Position numbers and translations under genes: made by a program. Below, in pieces: positions 1-5,935 of a stretch of 5,935 bases of DNA. Source of the DNA: Thiomicrorhabdus sp. (GTDB lineage: Bacteria; Pseudomonadota; Gammaproteobacteria; Thiomicrospirales; Thiomicrospiraceae); NCBI GenBank assembly GCA_021648185.1, contig JAKITH010000076.1, positions 1-5,935 of the forward strand, given 5' to 3'. How positions within the stretch are numbered: position 1 is the first letter of the stretch; every line of letters starts with the position of its first letter. A model generated the notes under the pieces. That model worked only from the letters and a program-made list of their open reading frames with translations. It did no database searches and was not told the DNA's origin.

Positions 1-379
1 CCTCACCATTTACCTTAATGGAACTGTTAAAAACAAAACGTTTTACCCCTGAATCTACCGCCATGTTAGCCAGCGTTAATGTGGCATCCCGATTTACTTT
101 TCTAAAGTCTAAAAGAGGGTCTACTGAAGCATCCTGCATCATATGAACACGTGCTGCAGTATGGATAACAACCTCTACATTTTGTAAGCTATTTTTAATG
201 GCCTCTTGAGTTTCAGTTGAGGATAAATCACCTAAATCTGCCACTTCATACTGCTTAACCTCTACAGGCAACTCAAGTGTTTGTTGGCGAACGATTGCAT
301 TCACTTGGGTTTGATTATCCAATAAACTCGTAATGAGTGCCCTGCCAACAAATCCTGTTGCGCCTGTCACCAATATCAT
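1..379 (-). CDS. NAD-dependent epimerase/dehydratase, WbjF/WbpV-like UDP-4-keto-sugar reductase (3' end outside window)
   Basis: This gene starts with ATG at 379-377 and is open to the window edge, giving 126 visible residues of an extended short-chain dehydrogenase (family length about 310-320). I translated it directly. The Rossmann motif TGATGFVG is at residues 5-12, the core segment HTAARVHMMQD at 73-83, and NSSIKVNGE at 118-126, which carries the first catalytic Ser. The YxxxK part lies beyond the edge. The AARVH and SSIKVNGE signatures are typical of the WbpV/WbjF group, thought to reduce UDP-4-keto-6-deoxy-GlcNAc to UDP-D-FucNAc or UDP-D-QuiNAc in the cytoplasm. That substrate is inferred, and a 4-epimerase role remains possible. 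The start overlaps the upstream stop by four bases (ATGA). An AAAGG ribosome site lies at 389-393, nine bases before the ATG. The family usually sits just before an initiating WbpL-type sugar-phosphate transferase. Confidence 0.88.
   Translation of the reverse strand, partial: MILVTGATGFVGRALITSLLDNQTQVNAIVRQQTLELPVEVKQYEVADLGDLSSTETQEAIKNSLQNVEVVIHTAARVHMMQDASVDPLLDFRKVNRDATLTLANMAVDSGVKRFVFNSSIKVNGE
376..379 (-). other. ATGA stop-start overlap coupling the glycosyltransferase and the reductase
   Basis: The minus strand reads ATGA. ATG (379-377) opens the reductase and TGA (378-376) closes the glycosyltransferase. This arrangement normally gives translational coupling and supports a single operon. 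Confidence 0.85.
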
Positions 380-1617
380 TTTTTTAAACCTTTCTTCTTA
401 CTTATCAGTTCAGTAAACCACCCTTCTAACTGAGTAATCAATTTATCACGATCAAACTCTTTGCTCGCATAATTTTGTGCATTTTCACCAAATAATTTCA
501 ATGCATCGTCTTTAAGACCAGACATTTTTATAATGTTTTGAGCAAGTAATTCAGCATTTCCAGATTCCGCCACATAGCCACACCCTGCCTCTTCAACAAC
601 TCTAGAACCTTCACCTGTCAGCATCGTTAAAATGGGTTTTCCTGATGCCATATATGTTTGTATTTTTCCAGGAATCGTCATCGCAAAAACGGGGTTATCC
701 TTTAAGCTCGCCAATAATGCATCTGCTGAATAATAAAAGCTAGGCATCAACTCTAGAGGATGTCTTCCCAGTAAAACGACAGATTCTTCAAGCTGTTTTT
801 TCTCAACTTCAGCTTTCAGCCAATCGAAGACTCGCCCATCTCCCACAATAAAAAGCTTAAACTTCACGCCTTTTTTTTGCACGATTTCTATCGCTTTCAA
901 CACCGCAGGAAAATCTTGAGCGTCACCCACGTTACCAGCAAAGACAACTTTAAACCCTTTAAACTCATCAATAACCACGTTGGAAGAGTCCACCGATGTA
1001 GTAAAAATACTTTCAGACCAACTCGGAAAATACTTTATTTTAGAAGCATCATTACAATAACGGCTAATGCCTGAATAAAATGCTTTGGATTGCCCTAACA
1101 CTAAATCACACCGGTTATAAATAAAAGAAACCAGCTTGCCCACCAAACTTAACCCTCTTGGGGAACGAAGCACGCCTACCGCCTCAAGCGTTTCAGGCCA
1201 TAAATCTAACACCCAGAAAACCACTGGCGTTTTTTTTAATTTTTTAAGAAAAATGGCTGGCAAACCTACCGTAACGGGTGAAGGCTCAAATACAAAAATA
1301 ACATCAAACGATTTGCCTCTTAATTTCCATGCACCAATGATTGTTGCAAACAAGGCAAACGTTAAATAATTGAACATCAGCTTAACGGAGCTTCCTTTAC
1401 CCCGCGCCACCATAGGAACACGAACAACATCGCAACCACAATAAGAATCAAACTCATTCGGGTGGCTTAAATAACGTTCAAAGATCTCTCCGTCTGGGTA
1501 ATTTGGCTTTCCCGTTAACACAGTTACTTTATGCCCTCTAGAAACCAATTCAGCGCATAAGTCATTAATACGGAAATTTTCAGGCCAGAAATACTGAGAA
1601 ACAACCAAAATATGCAT
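376..1617 (-). CDS. wbuB: WbuB/WbjE-like family 4 glycosyltransferase, probable L-FucNAc transferase
   Basis: This is a complete GT-B glycosyltransferase of 413 residues, close to the usual length of WbuB (about 400). It should transfer a sugar, probably L-FucNAc, from UDP to the lipid-linked O-unit at the inner face of the membrane. Visible landmarks are the N-terminal strand and conserved loop VVSQYFWPENFRINDL (5-20), GKPNYPDG (36-43), the donor-domain entry FAGNVGDAQD (226-235), a GDGR turn (259-262), and the GT4 nucleotide-sugar region TIPGKIQTYMASGKPIL (314-330) followed by GEGSRVVEEAGCG (335-347). An in-frame TTG 15 bases upstream is rejected. The ATG at 1617-1615 has a GGAAGAAG ribosome site five bases before it, and the family begins M-(K/H)-IL. 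Its start shares one base with the fnlC stop (TGATG), and its stop overlaps the next start. L-FucNAc specificity is inferred from its position directly after fnlABC, as in O26 and O11 loci. Donor and linkage are not provable from sequence. Confidence 0.9.
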   Translation of the reverse strand: MHILVVSQYFWPENFRINDLCAELVSRGHKVTVLTGKPNYPDGEIFERYLSHPNEFDSYCGCDVVRVPMVARGKGSSVKLMFNYLTFALFATIIGAWKLRGKSFDVIFVFEPSPVTVGLPAIFLKKLKKTPVVFWVLDLWPETLEAVGVLRSPRGLSLVGKLVSFIYNRCDLVLGQSKAFYSGISRYCNDASKIKYFPSWSESIFTTSVDSSNVVIDEFKGFKVVFAGNVGDAQDFPAVLKAIEIVQKKGVKFKLFIVGDGRVFDWLKAEVEKKQLEESVVLLGRHPLELMPSFYYSADALLASLKDNPVFAMTIPGKIQTYMASGKPILTMLTGEGSRVVEEAGCGYVAESGNAELLAQNIIKMSGLKDDALKLFGENAQNYASKEFDRDKLITQLEGWFTELISKKKGLKK

Positions 1618-2747
1618 CAATACTTCTTCCAAACCACACGGTTTACATAATCGGTATAACTGTGAATAATTCTTACCATTTTATCCGATACATTTGGCAT
1701 CGAATAATCAGCTACTTGACGAATTAGCCGTTCATCATCCCTTGGCTGACTTTCCAATATGGCCAAGCCTTGCATAATTCGCTCAACCCCCAATCCGGCC
1801 ATTATCACAGCGGCTTCTTCCATGCCTTCAGGTCTTTCATGCGCTTCACGTAAATTAAGCGCTGGAAAGTTTAATATAGACGACTCTTCATTAATCGTAC
1901 CGCTGTCTGATAAAACAGCTTTAGCGGATACTTGCAATTGATTATAATCGGTAAAGCCTAATGGCTTTAATAGTTGCACCAGCGGATGAAACTCAATTTT
2001 CATGGCATCCACTCGTTTTTGAGTACGAGGATGAGTCGAAACGATGACAGGCATTTGATACGTTTGCGCTATCGTGTTTAATGACTCAACCAAGTTTAAA
2101 AAGTTCTTATCCGAATCCACATTTTCTTCACGATGCGCGCTCACCACAAAAAAATGGTGCTTCTTTAACGCTAATCGTTCCAATACATCAGACGACTTAA
2201 TACCCTCCAAATAAGTATTTAATACCTCAAACATTGGACTGCCTGTTTTAATGACCATATCCGCGGGCAAACCTTCTCGCAACAAATAATCACGCGCAAT
2301 ACTGCTGTACGTTAAATTAATATCGGCCATGTGATCCACCAAACGGCGATTAATCTCTTCTGGTACTCTCTGATCAAAACAGCGATTACCCGCTTCCATA
2401 TGAAAAGTGGGGATTTTTCTACGTTTTGCTGGCAACACCGCCATGCAACTATTGGTATCGCCCAACACTAACAAAGCCTCTGGATTAACCTCTTCCAGTA
2501 CTTTATCAACCGCAATAATTACATTGCCAATCGTCTCGGCTCCCGTCTTACCTGCCACACCTAAAAAATAATCGGGTTTACGAATGCCTAAATCATTAAA
2601 AAATATCTCATTTAGCTCATAATCATAATTTTGCCCTGTATGAACCAAAATATGCTCACAGTGTTGATCCAGCTTTTTGATCACACATGCAAGGCGAATA
2701 ATTTCGGGGCGTGTTCCCACAACGGTTACTATTTTTAATTTTTTCAT
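1617..2747 (-). CDS. fnlC: FnlC/CapG/WbjD, UDP-2-acetamido-2,6-dideoxy-L-talose 2-epimerase
   Basis: This is a complete 376-residue member of the non-hydrolysing UDP-GlcNAc 2-epimerase (WecB) fold. It catalyses the last step of UDP-L-FucNAc synthesis, inverting C2 of the L-talo (pneumosamine) intermediate. Active-site motifs are intact: VVGTRPE (9-15), LGDTNS (95-100), HMEAGNRCFDQRVPEEINRR (116-135), SAHREEN (203-209), STHPRT (237-242), SDSGTINEESS (280-290) and REAHERPEGMEE (300-311). The SDSGTINEESS and REAHERPEGMEE forms, as I recall them, mark the FnlC/CapG branch; WecB itself has SDSGG-type and TERPE variants. The two enzymes before it in the pathway are encoded immediately upstream, which settles the assignment. 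The ATG follows the fnlB stop by ten bases with only a weak GAG-type ribosome site, so translation probably depends partly on ribosomes finishing fnlB. The TGA stop shares a base with the next ATG. Confidence 0.95.
   Translation of the reverse strand: MKKLKIVTVVGTRPEIIRLACVIKKLDQHCEHILVHTGQNYDYELNEIFFNDLGIRKPDYFLGVAGKTGAETIGNVIIAVDKVLEEVNPEALLVLGDTNSCMAVLPAKRRKIPTFHMEAGNRCFDQRVPEEINRRLVDHMADINLTYSSIARDYLLREGLPADMVIKTGSPMFEVLNTYLEGIKSSDVLERLALKKHHFFVVSAHREENVDSDKNFLNLVESLNTIAQTYQMPVIVSTHPRTQKRVDAMKIEFHPLVQLLKPLGFTDYNQLQVSAKAVLSDSGTINEESSILNFPALNLREAHERPEGMEEAAVIMAGLGVERIMQGLAILESQPRDDERLIRQVADYSMPNVSDKMVRIIHSYTDYVNRVVWKKY
1623..1630 (-). promoter_or_regulatory. Ribosome binding site of wbuB-like gene, decides the start
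   Basis: GGAAGAAG on the minus strand lies within the last codons of fnlC, five bases before the ATG at 1617-1615. Its placement favours this ATG over the in-frame TTG at 1632-1630, which overlaps the site itself. Confidence 0.65.
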
Positions 2748-2757
2748 CTACTCAACT

Positions 2758-3864
2758 CTATACTTTATAAGCGACCGTATCAGGACGTAATTTATCAAAG
2801 TTCTCATTCGCCCATAGCATCACCACCAACTCTTCATCCCCAATATTGGTGACATCATGAGACCAACCGGGCACGGTTTCGACTACTTCGGGAACCTCGC
2901 CCGAGGTTACGATTTCACAGCTTTCATTTGTTACAATATGGCGAAAACCAAAACGAGCCTTACCTTTAATCACTAAAAACTTCTCTGTCTTAACGTGGTG
3001 ATAATGCCCACCACGGGTTACGCCAGGATGTGCGGTAAAAAAAGAGAACTGGCCAGAGTCTTTTGTTTTTAACATCTCAACAAAAGAGCCTCTTGGGTCT
3101 TCATGCTTAGTTAAAGCATAATTAAAATCATTAGGTGAGATATAACTAATGTACGTTGCATACAAAACCCTAATAAATCCATCGCCTACCGCTTCCATCA
3201 CAAGCGTTTCACGACTCTCTTTAAATTTGTACAGTTGTTGAGCCAGCTCTCCCAACGTAATTTGATAAACAGGCGTCACCTCAATAAACAGTTTATCTTC
3301 AGGTGGGTTCATTAACATATCAAGAAAAGAGGTGACCACAGATCCAATATGAACCAACTGCAACGTGGCATCTGGGTTATTAATTTGTATGGGTAAATTA
3401 TGACTAATATTGTGACAAAACGTTGCCACCACTGAATTGTAATTTGGACGACACCATTTACCAAATACATTGGGTAAACGGTAAATATACACAGGGTTAC
3501 CTGTCTCCATATACAGGTTTAGCAAATGCATCTCAGCCTGTAGCTTACTTTTGCCATACGCATTGGCACATTCCGCCTGAATAGACGACGAAAGAAGAAT
3601 CGGAATTTTTCTCCCCCCCCCTCTAATGCTCTGACAAATATGTGCGGTTAAATCGGCATTACCCTTAAAAAACTCCGAGTCCTCTTTGGGTCGATTAACA
3701 CCCGCTAAATGAAAAATAAAATCTACCGTTTTAATAATGCTTTCTAAATCAGATACCTCAGATTCTCGGGTAAACTTAATCACCTCAATGGATTTATTAC
3801 GTGCCAAGCTTACGCACAAGTTTTTACCAATAAAGCCATCGGCTCCCGTTACGAGTACCTTCAT
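2758..3864 (-). CDS. fnlB: FnlB/CapF/WbjC, bifunctional SDR reductase-cupin 3-epimerase of UDP-L-FucNAc synthesis
   Basis: This is a complete 368-residue two-domain enzyme, the same size as CapF of Staphylococcus aureus (about 369). The N-terminal extended SDR domain has the NADPH motif TGADGFIG (6-13), LAGVNRP (53-59), SSSIQAE (92-98) and the catalytic Y103-x3-K107 in AYGKSK. The C-terminal cupin starts near residue 245 and carries EDPRGSFVEMLK (255-266), TRGGHYHHVKTEKFLVIKG (283-301) and PGWSHDVTNIG (332-342). These supply the His/Glu metal site, likely His287, His289 or 290, Glu294 and His336. In characterised relatives the cupin epimerises C3 of the 4-keto sugar and the SDR domain reduces C4, giving UDP-2-acetamido-2,6-dideoxy-L-talose. 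The start is clear: ATG with an AGAGGAA ribosome site, three bases after the fnlA stop. The odd feature is a nine-G run at codons 82-84 encoding RGGGR, just before the catalytic Ser segment. The frame is intact as given. Confidence 0.95.
   Translation of the reverse strand: MKVLVTGADGFIGKNLCVSLARNKSIEVIKFTRESEVSDLESIIKTVDFIFHLAGVNRPKEDSEFFKGNADLTAHICQSIRGGGRKIPILLSSSIQAECANAYGKSKLQAEMHLLNLYMETGNPVYIYRLPNVFGKWCRPNYNSVVATFCHNISHNLPIQINNPDATLQLVHIGSVVTSFLDMLMNPPEDKLFIEVTPVYQITLGELAQQLYKFKESRETLVMEAVGDGFIRVLYATYISYISPNDFNYALTKHEDPRGSFVEMLKTKDSGQFSFFTAHPGVTRGGHYHHVKTEKFLVIKGKARFGFRHIVTNESCEIVTSGEVPEVVETVPGWSHDVTNIGDEELVVMLWANENFDKLRPDTVAYKV
3613..3621 (-). repeat. Nine-base G homopolymer inside fnlB (candidate phase-variable tract)
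   Basis: The plus strand has nine consecutive C, so the coding strand reads AGA, nine G, AGA. It encodes Arg81-Gly-Gly-Gly-Arg85, just before the SSSIQAE catalytic segment. With one G lost, I read the new frame to a TAA at 3521-3519 (114 residues). With one gained, the frame reaches a TAA at 3547-3545 (106 residues). Both lose the Y103-K107 pair and the whole cupin. G or C runs of this length are classic slipped-strand mispairing sites. Whether this one varies in the population is inference. Confidence 0.75.
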
Positions 3865-3867
3865 CGT

Positions 3868-4902
3868 TTATTCCTCTGCCATTACATTTTCACCACGTGA
3901 AATGGCTTGCATAAAGGTTAGTTTTAACAGTAAATTTTGCATTCCTTCAACATCTAAGCGAGTGGTATTATGCGAATTATAATCTTCCATTCGAGAAATC
4001 TTCTCCTCCCCCTCTTCCACAAATTTGGCATAGTTCAAATCCCGTAGGTCGGGAGCTACACGATAATAATCCCCCATATCCTCTGCACACGCCATCTCTT
4101 CACGGCTTAACAGCGCTTCATACAACTTTTCACCGTGGCGAGTTCCTATAATATTAATCGGATGCTCAGGCTTATCCATCAAGCCAACCAATGCTTTTGC
4201 CAACACTTCTACCGTTGCAGCGGGGGCTTTTTGAACAAAAATATCGCCATTATTACCATGCTCAAAGGCATACATTACCAAGTCCACCGCATCTGCAAGT
4301 GTCATCATAAAACGTGTCATGTTTGGGTCGGTAATCGTTAACGGTTGATTCGCACGAATTTGCTCTACAAACAGCGGAATCACCGAACCGCGTGATGCCA
4401 TTACATTGCCATAACGTGTACCACAAATCACCGTTTTGGCCTCGTCCACATTACGCGATTTAGCGACCATCACTTTTTCCATCATCGCCTTAGAAATACC
4501 CATCGCATTAATGGGATACACCGCTTTATCCGTACTCAAACAGACCACACGCTTCACTTCATTCTGAATGGCCGCTTCCAATACATTTTCAGTTCCCAAA
4601 ATATTGGTATTTACGGCCTGCATAGGGTGAAACTCACAAGAAGGAACCTGCTTTAAGGCCGCCGCATGAAAAATAAAATCCACACCACGGGTCGCCCCCA
4701 ATACTGAACGATAATCACGTACATCGCCAATATAAAACTTAAGCTTTGGATGAGAATACTTTTTGCGCATGTCATCTTGCTTTTTTTCATCACGCGAAAA
4801 GATACGAATTTCTTTTAGATCCGAATCCAAAAACCGCTTGAGTACCGCGTTGCCAAAAGAGCCTGTTCCGCCCGTGATTAATAGTATTTTATTTTTAAAC
4901 AT
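3868..4902 (-). CDS. fnlA: FnlA/CapE/WbjB, UDP-GlcNAc 4,6-dehydratase/5-epimerase
   Basis: This is a complete 344-residue extended SDR enzyme, the usual length for FnlA. It starts L-FucNAc synthesis by removing water across C4-C6 of UDP-GlcNAc and inverting C5, giving a 4-keto-6-deoxy L-sugar. The cofactor motif TGGTGSFG is at residues 10-17, FSRDEKKQDDMR at 35-46, HAAALKQVP at 79-87, and STDKAVYPINAMGISKAM at 123-140. The position that is Tyr in ordinary SDR triads is Met134 here, followed by Lys138. This Ser/Thr-Met-Lys arrangement is known for the inverting CapE/WbjB/FnlA family and is not damage. RYGNVMASRGSVIPLF (163-178) and GTRHGEKLYE (253-262) are also typical. A TTG two codons upstream would overlap the preceding stop. 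ATG at 4902-4900 is preferred because it fits the family N-terminus (MFKNKILLITGG) and has GGA six bases before it. It begins two bases after the upstream gene ends. Confidence 0.96.
   Translation of the reverse strand: MFKNKILLITGGTGSFGNAVLKRFLDSDLKEIRIFSRDEKKQDDMRKKYSHPKLKFYIGDVRDYRSVLGATRGVDFIFHAAALKQVPSCEFHPMQAVNTNILGTENVLEAAIQNEVKRVVCLSTDKAVYPINAMGISKAMMEKVMVAKSRNVDEAKTVICGTRYGNVMASRGSVIPLFVEQIRANQPLTITDPNMTRFMMTLADAVDLVMYAFEHGNNGDIFVQKAPAATVEVLAKALVGLMDKPEHPINIIGTRHGEKLYEALLSREEMACAEDMGDYYRVAPDLRDLNYAKFVEEGEEKISRMEDYNSHNTTRLDVEGMQNLLLKLTFMQAISRGENVMAEE
3871..3877 (-). promoter_or_regulatory. Ribosome binding site of fnlB
   Basis: AGAGGAA on the minus strand, overlapping the last codons of fnlA and six bases before the fnlB ATG. 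It is the strongest Shine-Dalgarno match in the window and supports the ATG at 3864-3862. Confidence 0.8.
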
Positions 4903-4904
4903 TC

Positions 4905-5935
4905 TCAATCCATAAAGTTTTTAATTAAGAAGTCTTCTAACTTCTTGTTAACATCATTGTCCCAATCAATATTATTGCGATTTAATAATACCGACTTCTT
5001 AAAAAAGGCATAATCTTTTCTTAATTCAAGAGAGGCTTTTAAAAAACCTCGATAATCATCCACAAAAAAACCTGATTCTTTTCCAAGAATTTTTGAAAAA
5101 TCTTCAAGGCGAGAATGACAAATTATTGGTATACCTATATTAAGATAAGAGTACAACTTATTCGGAGAAGCTATTTCATTAATTCCAACATCGAAATCAT
5201 CCATCCAACCCATGAATATTCCAACATTTAAGCCCTTACCAAGCTTTCCAAGAATATCTTGATCGCTTTCAAATCCCCCTAAATATTCAAAATAAGCACG
5301 TGTTTTTAATTTATTAAAAAGTTCACTTGAAATAACATTACCAATAATCTTAAAAGAAAACTCAAACTCATTTTCTTTTTTCAAATTATCTAGCAAAAAC
5401 AAAATAAACTCTAAATCACGCCCGTTTACAATATTACCTACCCATAAATAGGTAATTTCATTCTTACCATTACAAATTAAATCACCGCTTAAATCATTTT
5501 TTGCTCTAGTATTCGGTATAACTAAAGTATTCGGCAACAGTTTAGGTTGTAAAACCATAAGCAGGTTATCCTTTTGAGACTCACTAATTCCTACAAGCCC
5601 ATCAAATAACACCCTATTTATAAAATTTAACTTCAATAACACTAAAATAATTTTCCATAGAACCCTACGAAGAACAGGAACCCTGATAACCTTACCTATT
5701 TGAAAAAAAACTTCCCATTGAACAAAATCATGATAATCAAATATTACCTTGCTTTCACTTTTCATCTTTTTAATTTTTTTTGCTAAAAAAAGACCTAAAA
5801 CTCCTGATTCATGAATATAAATCACACTATACTTATTCTTTATTTTTCCTATCCAACGATAATAAGTCGCTAATCTAGGAATAACTTTTAAAAAAGGTTT
5901 AGTATCTTCAATATAAGCATACTTAACACCCTTAA
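4905..5935 (-). CDS. GT-B (family 4-like) glycosyltransferase, 5' end outside window
   Basis: The frame is open from the window edge to a TGA at 4907-4905, giving 342 visible residues. A GTG at 5825-5823 could be mistaken for a start, but the 36 codons before it are open and encode plausible protein (for example YAYIEDTKPFLKVIPRL). The GTG falls inside the strand that precedes the HESGVLG loop, so the real start is outside. Visible GT-B features are IYIHESGVLGLFLAKK (38-53), KVIFDYHDF (62-70), the linker GISESQKDNL (115-124), the donor-domain entry ITYLWVGNIVNGRD (160-173), and SPNKLYSYLNIGIPII (256-271), which corresponds to the nucleotide-sugar binding segment of GT4 enzymes. A basic, hydrophobic stretch (RVPVLRRVLWKIILVLLKL, 84-102) may hold it at the membrane. 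It should add one sugar of the repeat unit, but donor and acceptor cannot be read from sequence. It is much more AT-rich than the downstream genes. Confidence 0.82.
   Translation of the reverse strand, partial: KGVKYAYIEDTKPFLKVIPRLATYYRWIGKIKNKYSVIYIHESGVLGLFLAKKIKKMKSESKVIFDYHDFVQWEVFFQIGKVIRVPVLRRVLWKIILVLLKLNFINRVLFDGLVGISESQKDNLLMVLQPKLLPNTLVIPNTRAKNDLSGDLICNGKNEITYLWVGNIVNGRDLEFILFLLDNLKKENEFEFSFKIIGNVISSELFNKLKTRAYFEYLGGFESDQDILGKLGKGLNVGIFMGWMDDFDVGINEIASPNKLYSYLNIGIPIICHSRLEDFSKILGKESGFFVDDYRGFLKASLELRKDYAFFKKSVLLNRNNIDWDNDVNKKLEDFLIKNFMD

Noticed and set aside
871..878. A8 run (coding strand) in the wbuB-like gene, with similar A8/T8 runs at 1230-1237, 5703-5710 and 5774-5781
   Set aside because: Eight-base A/T runs are frequent in this AT-rich, Lys-rich sequence and occur in several genes, so they are not evidence of a switch. 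Only the G9 tract is out of keeping with composition.
877..1369. Plus-strand open frames at 877-1074 and 1136-1369
   Set aside because: They lie wholly antisense to the wbuB-like glycosyltransferase, have no recognisable family or ribosome site, and their codons mirror the real gene.
1759..1941. Plus-strand open frame antisense to fnlC
   Set aside because: Antisense shadow of a highly conserved active-site region (SDSGTINEESS to ERPEGMEE), with no independent coding evidence.
2893..2908. Inverted repeat AACCTC-GCCC-GAGGTT in the fnlB cupin region
   Set aside because: Stem of six with a four-base loop, no T tract, inside conserved coding sequence (SGEVPEVVE). Most likely chance, not a terminator.
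3737..4341. Plus-strand open frames at 3737-3982 and 4135-4341
   Set aside because: They are antisense to fnlB/fnlA with no motif. One spans the real fnlA/fnlB junction.
4903..4908. TTG start for fnlA giving two extra residues
   Set aside because: It overlaps the upstream stop and is poorer than the ATG at 4902, which matches the family N-terminus and length of 344.
1..5935. CRISPR array, tRNA/rRNA, insertion sequence, promoter, riboswitch or toxin-antitoxin locus
   Set aside because: Genes are packed end to end. No repeats, RNA-like structures, transposase fragments or sizeable intergenic space were seen on either strand.

Overview
The window is the middle of a surface-polysaccharide (O-antigen or capsule) biosynthesis locus. 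All six genes lie on the minus strand, so transcription runs from base 5935 towards base 1. Two genes are cut by the window edges. Base composition is AT-rich (roughly 40% GC by eye). The gene order glycosyltransferase, fnlA, fnlB, fnlC, wbuB-like, sugar reductase matches my recollection of the wbjB-C-D-E-F block of the Pseudomonas aeruginosa serogroup O11 locus, and fnlABC-wbuB also occurs in Escherichia coli O26-type loci. This suggests a gammaproteobacterium, but these clusters move horizontally, so the genus cannot be named.

In order of transcription: (1) 5935-4905, a very AT-rich GT-B glycosyltransferase missing its N-terminus; (2) 4902-3868, FnlA, UDP-GlcNAc 4,6-dehydratase/5-epimerase; (3) 3864-2758, FnlB, a fused SDR reductase and cupin epimerase; (4) 2747-1617, FnlC, the final 2-epimerase; (5) 1617-376, a WbuB/WbjE-like glycosyltransferase; (6) 379-1, the first 126 codons of a WbjF/WbpV-like nucleotide-sugar 4-ketoreductase. 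Genes are 10 nt or less apart or overlap, so they form one transcription unit. No promoter, terminator, RNA gene, mobile element or CRISPR is visible, and there is no gene-free stretch.

FnlA, FnlB and FnlC convert UDP-GlcNAc to UDP-N-acetyl-L-fucosamine. The WbuB-like enzyme probably adds L-FucNAc to the lipid-linked oligosaccharide. The last gene probably makes UDP-D-FucNAc or UDP-D-QuiNAc, the usual first sugar for a WbpL/WecA-type initiating transferase, which I would expect just beyond base 1.

The most notable observation is an uninterrupted run of nine G residues on the coding strand inside fnlB (3613-3621). A one-base slip either way ends the protein before its catalytic tyrosine. This is a candidate phase-variation switch for L-FucNAc production. 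A second observation is a sharp drop in GC at the junction between fnlA and the upstream glycosyltransferase, suggesting a cassette boundary. Otherwise the pathway is well known, and I do not see a wholly new system.
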